A stretch of 64,000 bases of DNA from Collybiopsis luxurians FD-317 M1 (Eukaryota > Basidiomycota > Agaricomycetes > Agaricales > Omphalotaceae): contig KN834843.1 in the NCBI GenBank assembly GCA_000827265.1, positions 1 to 64,000 on the forward strand, read 5' to 3'. Shown piece by piece: positions 11,367 to 24,112 of this stretch. The translations under genes and the position numbers were made by a program. The notes under the pieces are model-generated. The model made no database searches, was not told where the DNA came from, and saw only the letters and a list, made by a program, of their open reading frames with translations. Numbering within the stretch: the first letter of the stretch is position 1; each line of letters begins with the position of its first letter.

Positions 11367-14300
11367 TTACCCCTGACGCATAAAAGATTTCATTGCCGTT
11401 GCCTTGATCTGGGGAATTCAGAGATAGGATGGAGCAAGTGGCTGATGGTACTTCTGTATCGAGAGGTGATAAGGTGTCTACCGCAAGATGTGAGTGAGTC
11501 TGAGTCAAAACTTGGATTGGGACCTACCTCTGTAATCTGCTCGCAATTGGAGCAAAGCTCTCCGCCGAACGTGTTGCATGAGTATGCCACCCTGTCAAGC
11601 GATGCACAGGCTAAACGGATACACTCTGGAGTTTGTAGCAAGGAGATCATCTCCTTTTTCCCTCCGTAGTCAGGATCACTGGCGAGGGGGACAGACGGAA
11701 GCTGGCTCCAAATGGTGTAGGAAGTAGAGGGAAGACCATCGCGTCCTAAAACAGCAGTCTCCCGGAACCAGTTCGCTACGTTCTGCGGATTTGCATGGAT
11801 GGAGAAGCGAACAGGAGAACCAACTCTCCATTCAGGAACCTCGGTTGATACCATCCACCGGTGCTCTATTTCATGCTCCGAATTGCTGGAGTATATCGGA
11901 CAACCAAGCCGACTGCTGATAAATCGAGCCTGGTCCATGGTATGTGCATAGATGATCCCGTGTTCCTCCATCTTCATCTTTGCGGTTGTTTCCTGGACAA
12001 GCGACTCAATTCGATCTAGAATTCTAGGCTCCGGCTGTCGTTCTACGATAAGCTTGAGATTTGGACGTCCAGTGTAGCGGCGGATTTCATCAACAAAAGA
12101 TAAATCAGATATTTTCATCTCAGTCAGTATATCCGGGATGGTTCGAGGCATTAGTGACGAAGAGAGAAAAGTCACTGGAACTCTGGTCGCAATGAGACGG
12201 AAGAGCTTTAAGCATTGGTGAAATCTGCCATCAGTCAGAATGCAATGAGCTTCATCAATGAACAATCGAGAAACTCGGTCCTTGATCGATTCTGAGGTGA
12301 CCCAGCGGTAGAATGGCTCGGTCCCTGCTATATGGATGGGCACAAAGACTAATCGGACACCAGAAGGATCCAATTCGTCCTGTCCATATACTCCACCCTG
12401 TATCCCCAGCTCTATAAGATAGTTTTTCCAGTCGCTGATGAGAGAGATGCGAGGAGTGACGACAAAAAAAAGTCGATGGGGGAGAAGAAATGGCGCACAT
12501 AAGAATGCTAGACTCTTTCCCGCTCCAGGCTCCAGGACACCGAAGACATGTTGCAGACTTCCGACGCTATTCAGGAGTTCCGCTTGTTCTTTGCTGATCT
12601 GCCCATCGAATCTTCGCCGTAGTGCAGATTTGAGCGCTTGGACAGCGTCTGAGTGCACCGGAGCACGATGAAGATTTTGATATGATCGAGGGGTATTATT
12701 ATCGTACATTTTTTCAGTTAGCTGGGCCGTAAATGACTGGAACATTTGAGAGAGATATTTGTTTTGTCGGAGTTCAAAGCTATCTAGGCGCTCCGAGATA
12801 TTGCCGGCAAAGGACCGGAGTAAGGACTCGATTTGAGAATTTGTTGCTTTGGGATTAGTTACAGCGTCCTGAAAAAATGTCAGTAAAGAGAGACCGTTTA
12901 AATAAACCTGAGAAATGCTTACTTCATTGCTGGAAGGTATCTTTGATTGAAGGATGGGATGGATGAGGCGAATGAACGCCTGCCATCGAAGACATACTTG
13001 CTGCATCAGAGCAACCGCGTCTGGAGCGAGATTGGTAGCCTTGGCAACCTGCTCCCGACCGTAATGAGCTCGTCCAACCGCGACAGAATGATTAAACGAT
13101 TTGTGTGCATCAATTACTTCTGGATCTTCGTTCTCGAGATCGTCAAAGCTGGAATACGTGGCTGAGAGAAGAAGACAAGACATAACCTGGCGGAAGTCTG
13201 TAAGCTGAAGCCCGACTCCGGCATTGACGGTGTTGAAGTCGCCAAGGACTTTGCTGAAGTCTCTACTTTTCATAGGCCTGCCCGAGCGAACAAAGACTTC
13301 GTAGAAATACCGAGAGCAATTGACTTTCTCCATTCCCATGAAACAGCCGATGAAACCAGCAGCGTAGTGAGCAACTCCGAAAATGAGAATTAGCAGCCGG
13401 TTAACTTGGTAAGCAGGCGTTCTAGCCAGAACTTGCCCTGGGCCTTTGATCGACTGGGTTTTGGAGTACTCGGTCACAATAGTGTAGAAACCGTTAATAA
13501 AGAAAGCATTACGCAAACTATTGTGGCGGTTTGCGTATTGCAAATAGGCTATTTCGGTTCCTCGAGGCCCTCCACCCCAAGTCGTCATAATCAAATAATA
13601 CAAGCCTTCTACGACATGGTTAAGCTCAGAGAACCATTCGTCAGCTCGCTCTAAACAGGTGCAATCAGTACCGTTGCTACAGGGAAAAGGACGAGAATAC
13701 TTCGGTTTAAAACCAACTTCCCCTCTATCTGGATAAAGATCTCTGAGTTTTGAACGAGAAATTGCAATAGCCGGGGGCGAAACTTTTTAAAACCGTTCTC
13801 CTCCTCCTCCAAAAAGGAGTAACCTGGTCTACTGGAGCTCATTCGATCGATGAACCACCGTGGCCGACTACTACTGTCTGGGATCATCGCTTGATCTATG
13901 TGAGTTAAAATGTCCTGGAAAGGGCAATTGCGGAAAAGTTTGGTAACCTGGTCGGTGACGGTGGAGAGAGTCTTGGCAAGGTTGCGGATGAATGAAGGAA
14001 TATGCACAGGAAAGCCATCGATGGAAAGTGTGTGACGATCGGTGCTCCAGCTTAGGCGGGAGATTCCTCGTTGATTCATATCCATACTGGAGAGCAAATG
14101 CATATTTTGGCGTAGAGAGTTGAAAATGCAAGTCTCGGATTCTGAGATCCAATTTCCTATTTGGGTACGGAAGGCCCTGAAAATTAGTTAGAGACCTACA
14201 GAACATTGATCAAGAAAGTAGCTACTTCAGTGAGTCGCCGTCAAATTCATGTGAAACAAGGGTAGTCTGATAGGCCGCCGTCGCCCTAAAGCACCACTGA

Positions 14301-16372
14301 ATTTCAGATATCGTTTGAGTGATTGGATTTGCTTTCACAAAGGCACCACCCTCCTGTAGGTGGACGGCAATCAGAAACCGCGTAAAGGGACACAGGGTGT
14401 CCTTCCGTCGATATTCATCACTTGGACGAGAAAGAAGAACCCATATCGTCTGATGGACCTTCTGCTTCAGTTCTGCGTTGGAGCCTACATTCTGCTCCAG
14501 CGCTCCATACAGATCAAGGACGCTTTTCTTCACGTCAGGATGTAGTATAACGGAATATGCATCTAGCGGGGATCGTTGATGGATGATGAGAAAGGCAAGA
14601 AATCGGGCAAAGCAGTGTGCGTATTTGTGGACAGTTTCCATTGCCGGAGAACCAAAGGGCTTATTTCCAAGGCTTGCGTAGAGTAAAGTGAGCGGAAGAG
14701 TGTAGAGAGTAGAGCGTAAGACTTACGGAGGATCCGGATTCAGAATATAACGAAGTGTTAGAACCGGAAGGTCTAAGAGCGTGGGAAGTAAGTCCACATA
14801 GTATTCTTTCACAAGAAGCCGAAGACGTCGGAGCGGTTCTTGGCTTTCATGTTCAGCTCTGGAAGCGGTATTTCGTAATGCTGGAATTTGTACGCCGACG
14901 ATGAGCTCATCCCAGTGAGTCTGAGAAAACACTAATCCTCTAGCCGATTCGCTCTCAGCCACTGAAAACACTTCCTCTGGCTCAAACAGTTTAAGTTTCT
15001 CCGCCGCTTTTTGAATTTGCTCCCATCCATCGCACTCCGTTTCTGTACTTCCTGGAAGTACCTCGACATACACACGTTCCGGTTTATAGATTGAGAGAGC
15101 CTGGCAAGCCACCTTTGTATGACTGCGGGCGGCGGTAAGGACATTGTGGTGTGTGGTTAACTGGTGTTCTCGCAACATTCTGTCGGAGCGTGTTACATAC
15201 CCCCAGCACGTTGGCACCGTGCACTTGAAACCGCTGGAGATAGCAACCCCAGCTATAGGCTTGATCGGTCCATCCTTTGGCTCGGGCTTTTTGGGGCGTG
15301 AGCCTCCAAGTGCACAGATAGCAGCAAGAAGATTTGTATCAGAGGGAAGGCGAGTTTCGGGAAGTGTTATGGAGAGATCTGAATAGTGGTTGCGCCTCTT
15401 ATGTGAACAAATGTGGGCGTAGCTGCAGATTCCGCAGCATTCAAGACAGATTATGAGGTTATGCGTCGACTCAACTTGAATACCATATTTCTCGAGGTAC
15501 ACGCGTATGTCGTCCGGGGATTCACCCTCGAAGGCGGGATCGCTAACCTCCATTGGCGAATCAATGTGGGGAACTTCATCATCATCAGTATCGGAGTCGT
15601 CTGTCAGAACAAGGGATTGCTCAATTAGATTTTATGCCTTAACTTAAATCACCTACCATTCCTTTCTTCGCCAATACTGTCTCCGTGGAGAGCTGAAGCG
15701 CTTATTTAACCACAGGAACATCGAATTTCGCATTCATAACTCACCACTGTCCCAAACAAGGCCTACTTGGTCTTCAGTGGTATTACTCTGTAAAGGCAGT
15801 CCGTTTGCAGGGAGGGTGTTCATAGGATCGTCCACGTCCATCATAACTTGCGCCTGGTATGAATCTAAACAGGGGTCATCTGATGCATGACCCGTCTGAG
15901 GAGAAGCAATGAAAGAAGGCACAGAGGATAAGACAAGTTCAGCCGAATCAACAGGCTGGGATGGTGAGACTTGTGGATCAATATCTTGCCACAGAGAATC
16001 GTGAGGGCTCGGGTGCCGTATCTGTTTGCACATGGAGTTCATTTTCTGCCAGTCGAATCGAGCGTGGAAGCTGCTACCACACGGACAAGGCATTTTGCCA
16101 TCCTGACCCCGCTGAACCGGAACATCTCGACCTAACCAAAAGAGTGAGGATGCGAGTAGGACACAACAGAATACCGACCGTCAAACATGATAGTGTGCGT
16201 GCGAGAATGATAGTGGCTATTGTGGTCCTTTTTATTTCTCCCAACGTATGGAAACTGACAGTCAACATTAAGACATATACTACACCAGGCATGAGTGGGC
16301 TTATCTTGGTATATATATGCTACATCACGCTTACGGTTTAGTCCTAGGATATCTTGTTTTCTTCGGCGGCAT
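11367..16372 (-). pseudogene. OrsD-type zinc-finger / RecQ-like helicase, copy 1 (single frameshift)
   Basis: Nine exons, read from 16372 to 11367: 16335-16372, 16179-16279, 15745-16131, 15657-15692, 14727-15600, 14226-14672, 12923-14176, 11528-12868, 11367-11408. All phases close except inside exon 7, where one base is missing near 13.70 kb (LVLNRS, then YSRPFP in another frame). The product would be about 1,500 residues. Order of parts: start MPPKKTR; C2H2 finger CLNVDCQFPY...YHSRTH; MPCPCGSSFHARFDWQK; OrsD-like fingers (NLIICLECCGICSY, KCTVPTCWGYV...HQLTTHH); a region with RGTE, DFRQ, NHS and HYGRE; a helicase with GAGKS, DEAH and LGRDG; and a terminal Cys cluster ending CSNC. The family is known in fungi as telomere-linked or transposon-like helicases. 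Its ATPase motifs are better kept than those of copy 2. The last small exon is the least certain. Confidence 0.85.
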
Positions 16373-18658
16373 GGTGGCGAAGAGGTCTAAACCGAAACGA
16401 GCTTGTGAACCAATAAACTGGCGCAGTATTGAAGCGGAAATGACTGACAAATTTCCACAGAAGTAACAATTGTCTGCAAAGAGGTTTCAGTCATAAGCGC
16501 TCATTGGGAGACGTTGATCAGATAATAGACGCCATAGGCTCACTTAATTATCCATTGCAAGTTTTGAGGGACCCAGCTGGAACAGATGGACATTTGAATA
16601 TTCATAGTATCAGTATTGTCTATAACACCAACGAGTATCAAATAAATTGCCTCATTTCCTATCGTACTTTTTCATTCGTACCCAATAACTGAGATGCGAA
16701 ATTGAAAAAACTTGAGCTCTGTTTGAACCAACATTTTGTGTCCTTCATGCCGGAAATAGTCCATTCTCGTTGACTTCGCTAGCCCCCACATAGACTTTCC
16801 CTCCCCTTTCTATGGTGTATGGCGGTTTCAGGGTCTAATTGGAACAGGATGCGCAACCTATATGAAGCGTCTGGGATACAGTAAATCTAAATGATACTTC
16901 CACCGTTCGACTGTTCGCACTTCTAGGCAAGCAGTTTCCCTGAACGAGTCGCAAGCCAAATTCAAGGCAGGCTTTGCGGACCTTCCTGAATGGATGCGAA
17001 GCACGTGACTTGGTAGGATTTTGGGTACGGCGTACCCAAAATCCTACCAAGTCACGTGATAACAATGGCTCTTGTAAAATATTAAATAACTTTCACAATC
17101 GTCGAGTATTTATTTAGACAATATATGAGTCAGCTCACCGATTACTTCCTGCCTAGCAAGTATATTGATCAGTATACATGAGCATTATATTGTTCAAGCC
17201 TAGCTTACAAGCGCAAGCGGGTTCACTAACGAGATAAGTACAATAAAACAAGGGGAAGCCAGTGGAAGATGACAATAGTACACCAGTACCGGTACGCTCT
17301 TGTTGAATCCTGTGTGGCCCCAAAAAGTTGCTCGAGATTCAAGTACTCATTCACTGAAGCTCCATCATTCAAATACTAGAAAAGTTTGACCATCGAGGAG
17401 ATAGACTAAGCTACGATACTGCATGATCACATCCTGCACAGCCTGAAACGACTGAGTACAGAGAAACATTGATGAAAAAAGGGATCTCACCTAGTACGAA
17501 CCTATCAAAATGAAGAAAACTTTGACCCCAGCTCCAGAGTGCTGCCGAGCAAAAAGATCCTGGGATGTATGGGCCATGGCCTCAGAGTCGCCAAACTCTC
17601 GTTTCTATCTTTTTTCATGCCTACACTTCTTCTGTGGTAACGCGAACGAATACTCTGCCCATGATTACTTCTCCATCGTACACAGGTGTTTGAAAAGCCT
17701 AGTGGTATCGGTGCAGGCAATGGTCCTATTGTCTCGTTCCATGATGTCGTATCTCCCTCAATTCCGGAAGCGAGAAAGCTACCCAGCGGAGTGTAAACAG
17801 ATGTGCCCCGCTGATAATTATTGACGTTCAGGTGCATTGTCAAGATGTCCAGAATCAATATTTGTGTGAAACCGGTCCTTATGTCCGGTGCAGCTCAGTT
17901 TGTATTCTCGCATCGCGATACGCTTAGAAGTTCCCAGAGTCAAATTTCTCACAGATGCTAGGATACTGAAGAATGACATAACAGAAAAGCTGTACCAAAT
18001 TAAGGAAGCACTGGTTCCATGGAATGGCTGATCTCCGTCTGCTATTGTCCACTATCAACTCCGGAGTTAACCGGATTTAGCCATCATTATGCATGTCCGT
18101 AGCAGATGGTACAACCGTCGAAATGGCTTCATAAGGGTAAACTCTTTCCCAAATATAGCCCACTCGAAGCCCACGAAAGCAATTTGATGGTTGCCAGTAG
18201 AAAAGGCATTAGCAAGTTATACACCCGACATCGCACGGTTTCCGAGTCTCTATCTGAAATTTGGCATACTCTGCTGCCACCGCGCTGTACGTGTCATGTC
18301 ACTGGTGAGGCGGCCTCTGACTTCTTAAATTGAGCTGTGGATTGGCCTTTTCGGTCACGCTAAAAGTTAATGTTTCGATCTGACTTTGGTAAAAAATGAG
18401 ATACTAATCGATATCTTAACCCTCCTAACCCTCAGATCGACAGTATTGACATTCGGGATTAATATTACCAGGCTTTCCAGCGAACATAGAGTAACACCAT
18501 TTGGTGTTGGTCTCTGTGAGGAGCTTCATTGGAAGTGCCTGGAAGCATGAAGAAAAGGAACACGGCGTAGCTATGCCTCGAATTAGAAGTACGGTTCAGT
18601 TACTATAGCAACAAAGCACAAATAAGAGTGATGGCAGCGACGACTCTTGATTTCAGCT
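16373..18658. other. Intergenic, with one perfect palindrome and no firm gene
   Basis: Short frames only. On the minus strand 17505-17858 contains IGPLPAPIPLGFS followed, in another frame, by a TPVYDGE-like stretch. It may be debris of a metabolic gene but I could not assign it. Confidence 0.4.
17002..17058. repeat. 57-bp perfect palindrome (27-bp arms, 3-nt loop)
   Basis: Arms run 17002-17028 and 17032-17058 around GGC. They match without a mismatch and start and end with CACGTG. Transcribed or single-stranded, it would form a very stable hairpin. No homologous copy was noticed elsewhere in the window. Confidence 0.95.
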
Positions 18659-20093
18659 CTAGCTACTTGTAGCAGGTGCGTGTACCAACAACTCTTCGAA
18701 GCTAACTTTGGGAGGGATTGCTACGCGATCGTTCAGCAGAGTAGGTCTAGCCGGGAACGAAGCCTCCGGAATTACCAAAACCTCTTTTCCTTTCTTCTTT
18801 TTCACCCACTCCCAGCTCCCATTTGCACACTCCCTAGGTTCGAAACCCCTCAAAGCTTCAGGAGCATAGAAACGTGGTCCGTCTTTCAGCTCTCCGCCGC
18901 TTTCTCTACTAGTTTGCCACCTAGCCCGTACCGAAGCATGAATAGTCTCCTTCGTCTCTTCATTGTCATCTCCGTAAGCACCGGGGGTTCGATACTTCAG
19001 CCCCCACGAATGTTTAATCTTGTACGAGTTATAGCATTTACCGCGCCCCCAGCCCTGATACTTCGTATCGGACCCGTCACTAGGCTCGAGCAGACTAGAA
19101 CAGTCACTGATACCTTTGAATTCCGAGGGTTGATGGTGAGCGTCCACAATATATTTGATGTATTCAAGATCGAAGTTGAGGAACGGACGACAGCGATCGA
19201 GCATCCAGAAGAAAGAGAGGTCGGCGAGAGCTTCATCGTCGTATCCGCCACCTACATTTCGGTGTGCGCCGGGAAACCAGCATTGCTGAAGGTCGATTGC
19301 TATACGCCACAAGCGAGTCAGTTCGAGATGCTCAAAAGAAAGGAGAGCAAGTACATACTTTTTGCAACCTCGGCGTCCTTCGGTAAATACCACATTGTCG
19401 GTGAGAACGGACGTCGATATTCGTCCAATGCCACAGCGTGAAAAGCATGTTTGATACCTAAGAATTCGCTCTGGTCAGGCAGGCCACAAAAATTCCACAT
19501 ACACAACTCTTACCTTTCACAAGGCTAGGGCTATAATGTCTATACTCCCAGGAGATGCCACCAGCCGCCCACGGGAAACCCAAACTCGCCACCGTATCCC
19601 AGCAACCTACCACCTCAATCTCAACCTCATACACCTTTAGAAGCTGTTCGCCACCTGGAGTAGTGTGATATTTATGGGCCTCGATATCTCGGTCAAGGGT
19701 GCCATCCTTGTACGCCTTCAAAGCACGCGGGAAGGCCGACGTAAATTCAGGTTCCCGATAAATTCCAACTCGGACAAGGAAGTTGGCAAGAACCCGAGCC
19801 GCGAACGCGCCACGAGAAAACCCGAAAATAAATATTTCGTCTCCCGGCAGATAGTTGCTCATAATATTGATATAAAGCGCATAGATTCTGGTGTCAAACC
19901 CTTCTATCCAGTCCTGGGCATAGAGTCCAACAATGCCGACAGAGTTCAAGTCTTCTGGGCCGACTCCAGATTGGCAGAAGGTAAGCTGCTGGATGCCGTC
20001 GGATGAGCAAGAGAGAGCATGGCACATACGCCTAACGTTGGAAGGAACGTTGTACCGGGTGGTACCATCAAATGCGACGACGATGCGTTTCAT
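18659..20093 (-). CDS. DUF2235 domain protein A (Tle1-like alpha/beta hydrolase)
   Basis: Three exons (19514-20093, 19359-19457, 18659-19299) separated by 56- and 59-nt introns give 439 residues. The start MKRIVVAFDGT matches the family's opening strand; an upstream ATG at 20180 in the same frame is less likely. The nucleophile elbow GFSRGAFAAR is at residues 91-100. Further family signatures are CWDTVASLGFP, the HAVALDEYRRPFSPTMW segment made by exons 1-2, and CWFPGAHRNVGGGY. DUF2235 includes bacterial Tle1 phospholipase effectors. Fungal members are numerous and mostly uncharacterised, so lipase or esterase activity is inferred. There is no signal peptide. It is followed in tandem by a paralogue with identical exon lengths for the middle exon and whole CDS. 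Confidence 0.9.
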
Positions 20094-21008
20094 GATGTAG
20101 TGGAATGTAAAGGAAGAAGAACGTCCACGCGAGCGAATGCTAACTAATGCGGCAAGTCTCGGCTGCATCCTGCTTATCAAAGACTCTTAACTATATTCCT
20201 TCAACATCGTATCTCTTCGTTAGTTTGCACATTTCTGTTTCCCTTCTCCTTGCATCTTCCACTTTACAATCGACCGAGCCCAAACCACAGTTATTTACAA
20301 AAAAAAAAGATACAAAAAAAAACAAAAAAACTCAAAAGTTGTTCAACAAAGGTTCGCCAATCGGTTACAAAACTGTATGTTAGGGATACTAATGCCTTTC
20401 GAAGGGGCAGCAGTAGCGACCGCCACAGCATCTTGTTCCACTGATTATTCTCCTTCAACAACCGCTTGATCTCAATGCGATCACTCATGAATGCTCTGCA
20501 GCTAGCTCGGCTCGGAATCCCGGAAGAACCGGCTCCTACACTGAGTAATTCTCCGGATGGATTTGGGAATAAGTTTTTGGTATGTAGTGATGATACAGAT
20601 AAGTATTACAGAGTAACAACTGATCTTCTCATCTGCAGGATCTAAACGGTACGCAGAATGCAGCTAACTGTTTACAGTAGGGTGAAGATTACAGTTCATT
20701 ACTGAATACTGAATGCCTAGTCGGCTGACCGGCTTACTGAAAAACTGGCTGATGCCACCGACGAAATGAGCCATTCAAAAAAAATCCTCCCCGATGAAGG
20801 AGAAAGACTCGTCTTCGAGATCAGTGGATCTGCTATATTCAACCATCTATCACTTTCTTCTTAGCAAACCCTCTGTATTTGCCCCTCGACGATGCCATTG
20901 AGTTAAGCTTACAGGTCAAAGCTGGAGATATCATTGACTAAAACAAGTACACATGTCATCTACGTGAAGTTCAAGAATTGGCTTGCGAGGTAATAAAAGA
21001 AATCAGAT
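20094..21008. other. Spacer between the two DUF2235 genes
   Basis: Includes an A-rich tract at about 20300-20330. No coding frame is supported. Confidence 0.5.
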
Positions 21009-22438
21009 CTAAATCAATTGGCTCAGTTTCTTTTTTTCACCTGTCCCACAACGTAATGTGATCTCAACGCTATTCGCATCACCATTAGCCGGGAACAAAG
21101 CCTCCGGGATTACCAAAACCTCTTTCCCTTCCTCCTTTTTCACCCACTCCCAGCTCCCGTTCGCACTCTTCCTTGGTTCGAAACCCCTCAAAGCTTTAGG
21201 TGCATACAACGGTGGTCCGTCTTTCAACTCTCCGCCGCTTTCTCTGCTACTTTGCCATCTGACCCGTACTGAAGGGTGGATGGTTTCCTTTGTTTCTTTA
21301 TCACTATCCCCATAGGCACCAGGGGTTCGATGCTTCACCAGCCAGGTTGACCCTAACCGATACGAGTCATAGCATCGACCGCGTCCCCAACCTTGATTTT
21401 CCGTATCGTACCCGGCAGTATGTTGGAGCCGACTGATGCAGCCGCTAGACTCATCCATACTAGATGGATCAAAGTGAGTGTGGACAACCGATTTGATGTA
21501 GCTCTCATCAAAATCCAACAACGGACGACATAAATCGGTTAACCAAGCAAAGGTGAGATCGGCTAAAGCTTGATCATTATACCCGCCCCCTATATTTGTG
21601 TGTGCACCGGGAAACCAGCATTGGTGTAGTTTAATATCTGTATGCGGCAATTGTGTCAGCTTGAAATGTACAAAATAATGCAATATACACACTTTTTGCA
21701 ATCTCCTTTTCTTCTGGTAAAAACCAGAGTGTGGGTGTAAATGCCCGTCGGCGTTCATCAAGAGCCAATGCGTGAAAGGCGTGTTTAATTCCTAAATAGT
21801 TGCTCAGGTCAGATACTCAAACTTTGAGAAGCAGCTGTAGGCTAACCTTGTGAGAGATCTCCGGTCCAATGTTTGTACCTTCCAGAAACACCACCAGCTG
21901 TCCAGGGAAAGCCCAGACTTGCCACTGTATCCCAGCAGCCTACTACCTCAACTTCAACCTCGTGAACCCTTAGAGTTCGTTCTCCACTTTCAATACAATA
22001 CTTGAGATTTTCAAGATGTCTATCAAGTGTACTGTTCTCGTATGCCTTCATTGCAATGCGAAAACTGACTCTATGCTCTGGTTTTTTAAAAATTCCTACT
22101 CTTGTTACTAAGTTGGCAAGGACGCGAGCTGCAAATGCACCGCGAGAGAAACCAAATATAAAAATTTGATCTCCGGGTGCATATGAGTCCATGAGAAAAG
22201 TGTAGCCATCGGTGAGTATTTTGTGGAAGCCTATTCCAAAAGCTTTGGTAACCACAGATTGTCCAGGTATGTTAGGACCCCGCGTCCCAACTCCCGATAG
22301 GTAGAAATTTAGTTGTGGCGTTCCATCTGGTGCGATCGTTGGGAGAGCATTTCGGAGCCTTTGTACATTAGTGGGGGGGAGGCCATCACTTGAATCCCGG
22401 CCAGTACCATCGAAGAGAATGATGAGTCGTTTATTCAT
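21009..22438 (-). CDS. DUF2235 domain protein B (tandem paralogue of A)
   Basis: Three exons (21847-22438, 21693-21791, 21009-21637) with two 55-nt introns give 439 residues, the same length as protein A. It starts MNKRLIILFDGTGRD, continues TNVQRLRNAL, carries the elbow GFSRGAFAARVLA, then CWDTVASLGFPW, HALALDERRRAF and CWFPGAHTNIGGGY. The C-terminal region is close to that of A, including WGRGRCYDSYR, HRTPGAYGD and APKALRGFEPRKSANGSWEW. The last exon ends in a lysine-rich tail before the stop at 21009. Both paralogues keep the catalytic serine elbow, so both look functional. A start at 22510 in the same frame is possible but would add a non-conserved leader. Confidence 0.9.
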
Positions 22439-23614
22439 GGTCTCAGTAATGTTCCCAAAAAGTTGTGGCGCGACAGAAGAAGGGTGAGCAACAGAAAGAG
22501 AGTGTAGCACGTGAGAAGGCTTTCCGTAAGTCCCTCATGCGGAAAATGAGGCTGTTTAGAGAGGGGGTGGCGGAGAGGTAAGAATAAAAATAGCGAGATG
22601 TTGATCGCAGTCGGTGGGATGAGGAGTCTTTTCCTGGGGTCAAGTGTAAGGCAAGTGAGTCGACCATGCCTAGTCCAGGCTTAACTGATTGAGACCAAAG
22701 AAAAACCAGAAGTTTTTGACGTAGTGGCACTCTTGACTCCCTCTATCGTCCCCCCGTTTGAGTCCATGTCTACAGCAAGGAGCCATATATACGGTGTAAA
22801 ACCATATTCCATGTACAATCTCACCTGAGGTCGGTGTCTTCAACTTGGAGACTCATTTGCAGCAAAGGGGGAGTGGCAAACGAAGGGGTCAGCTAGTGCC
22901 AGATATATAAGGGCCTCTGGAAGCAGGAAAGCTGGGAAGCTGCCTCTGAGGTGAAGGTATTAATATTGTGCTTGTGCGTTGCCTTGAACACCTGACATTT
23001 TCGCCGTGTGAAGATGATAGTTGCGCTGGATCAAGAGGTGGATATAAACTTAAAGCCGGTGGGTGGAAATATGTGTCAATGTGGTGCGTCACGCATTTTC
23101 AGGTGCGTATGTGCGTATGCATATGCATCTATGCATCAAGTCACCCATATTAAAGCTCGGAACACTTAGATTGCTCAGATCAGCTTCTTATATGAGATCA
23201 CCTATTTATACAATGTTGTACCGCTTGTACAACACCACCTGGAAGCTGCGTGTTGTTTCCAACAGCTAGATATCATTCAAGAGTATCGAATGAATTATTC
23301 TAGCCCTACAAGTCTTATCCACAATGAGTGCCTGAGCTGCCAGGTAGATGCCGAAAGAGGGGTAATTTTTGATGTGAATGAGGTCACTCCATTATACGAC
23401 ATTTTCCTTAGATTCTGAGACAAGGAATTTTTACCAAATTCTGAAATATTCAGGGAGACTCTTTAGCATATTTGGAGCATTTTGTTTACTGGGGCCATTG
23501 GCTAAAACTCAGATCCTGCACCAATATTGTCGAAATATTGATCTGTTATATAAGACGCTGGTCTTTGACTGTACATTGATGATCGATGATCCAGGATCCG
23601 CAAGGTAAATTGTT
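22439..23614. other. No gene recognised
   Basis: Short open frames only, on both strands. Confidence 0.5.
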
Positions 23615-24059
23615 TCAATCACTGAAAAGGGCATGAGTCCCGCCACGCGTTAGCATTGGCCCACTATGTGTCAAGTCTTGGGATTGGTTGAAAGTCAGTG
23701 ACCGGTCATTCAAGAGGTTCTCACCAGTCACCTGCTGGCTAATATTTGTTGGGATGCTAGCTGAGATTGAGTTCCACTTATTAAGGGTCTCCGCGTCTCC
23801 TGACAAAATTGTAGCCGATTTTCCATTTTCGGGGAAAAAATTGCTCTGACTTGCAACAGGAGCATAGCCGTAAGATGTACATTCATCTGGATCTGGATTA
23901 AAGTGAAAATGTAGACAAAGAGAAAGAAAAAAACCGTGTACCAGTGATACTGGCTTCTCCTTGCTCTGAAGTACAATCTATTGTAGCGGCCTCAACAAGA
24001 AGAAGAAGTGCGAGTGAGATGAGGATGAGGAATGGGAAGGCACGGACTAGAAGCTGCAT
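23615..24059 (-). pseudogene. Truncated secreted protein like a chitin deacetylase N-terminus
   Basis: Two exons (23942-24059 and 23615-23892, 49-nt intron) give 131 residues. It opens with a clear signal peptide (MQLLVRAFPFLILISLALLL). Then comes a stretch with ECTSYGYAP, FFPENGKSATIL and ETLNKWNSISASIPTNI, which resembles the pre-catalytic region of basidiomycete CE4 chitin deacetylases. The NodB deacetylase domain is absent. After IPTNIS the sequence departs from the family and stops. It is either a 3'-truncated gene or a short secreted derivative; I favour truncation. The family assignment rests on this short region only. Confidence 0.45.
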
Positions 24060-24112
24060 GAGGATTATTGAAACACGTTACAAGCTAGCGAAGACAACAG
24101 ATAGTAGCCCTA

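Noticed and set aside
18647..19441. 264-codon plus-strand frame opposite DUF2235 gene A
   Set aside because: It is the antisense shadow of a well-supported spliced gene with family motifs on the minus strand.
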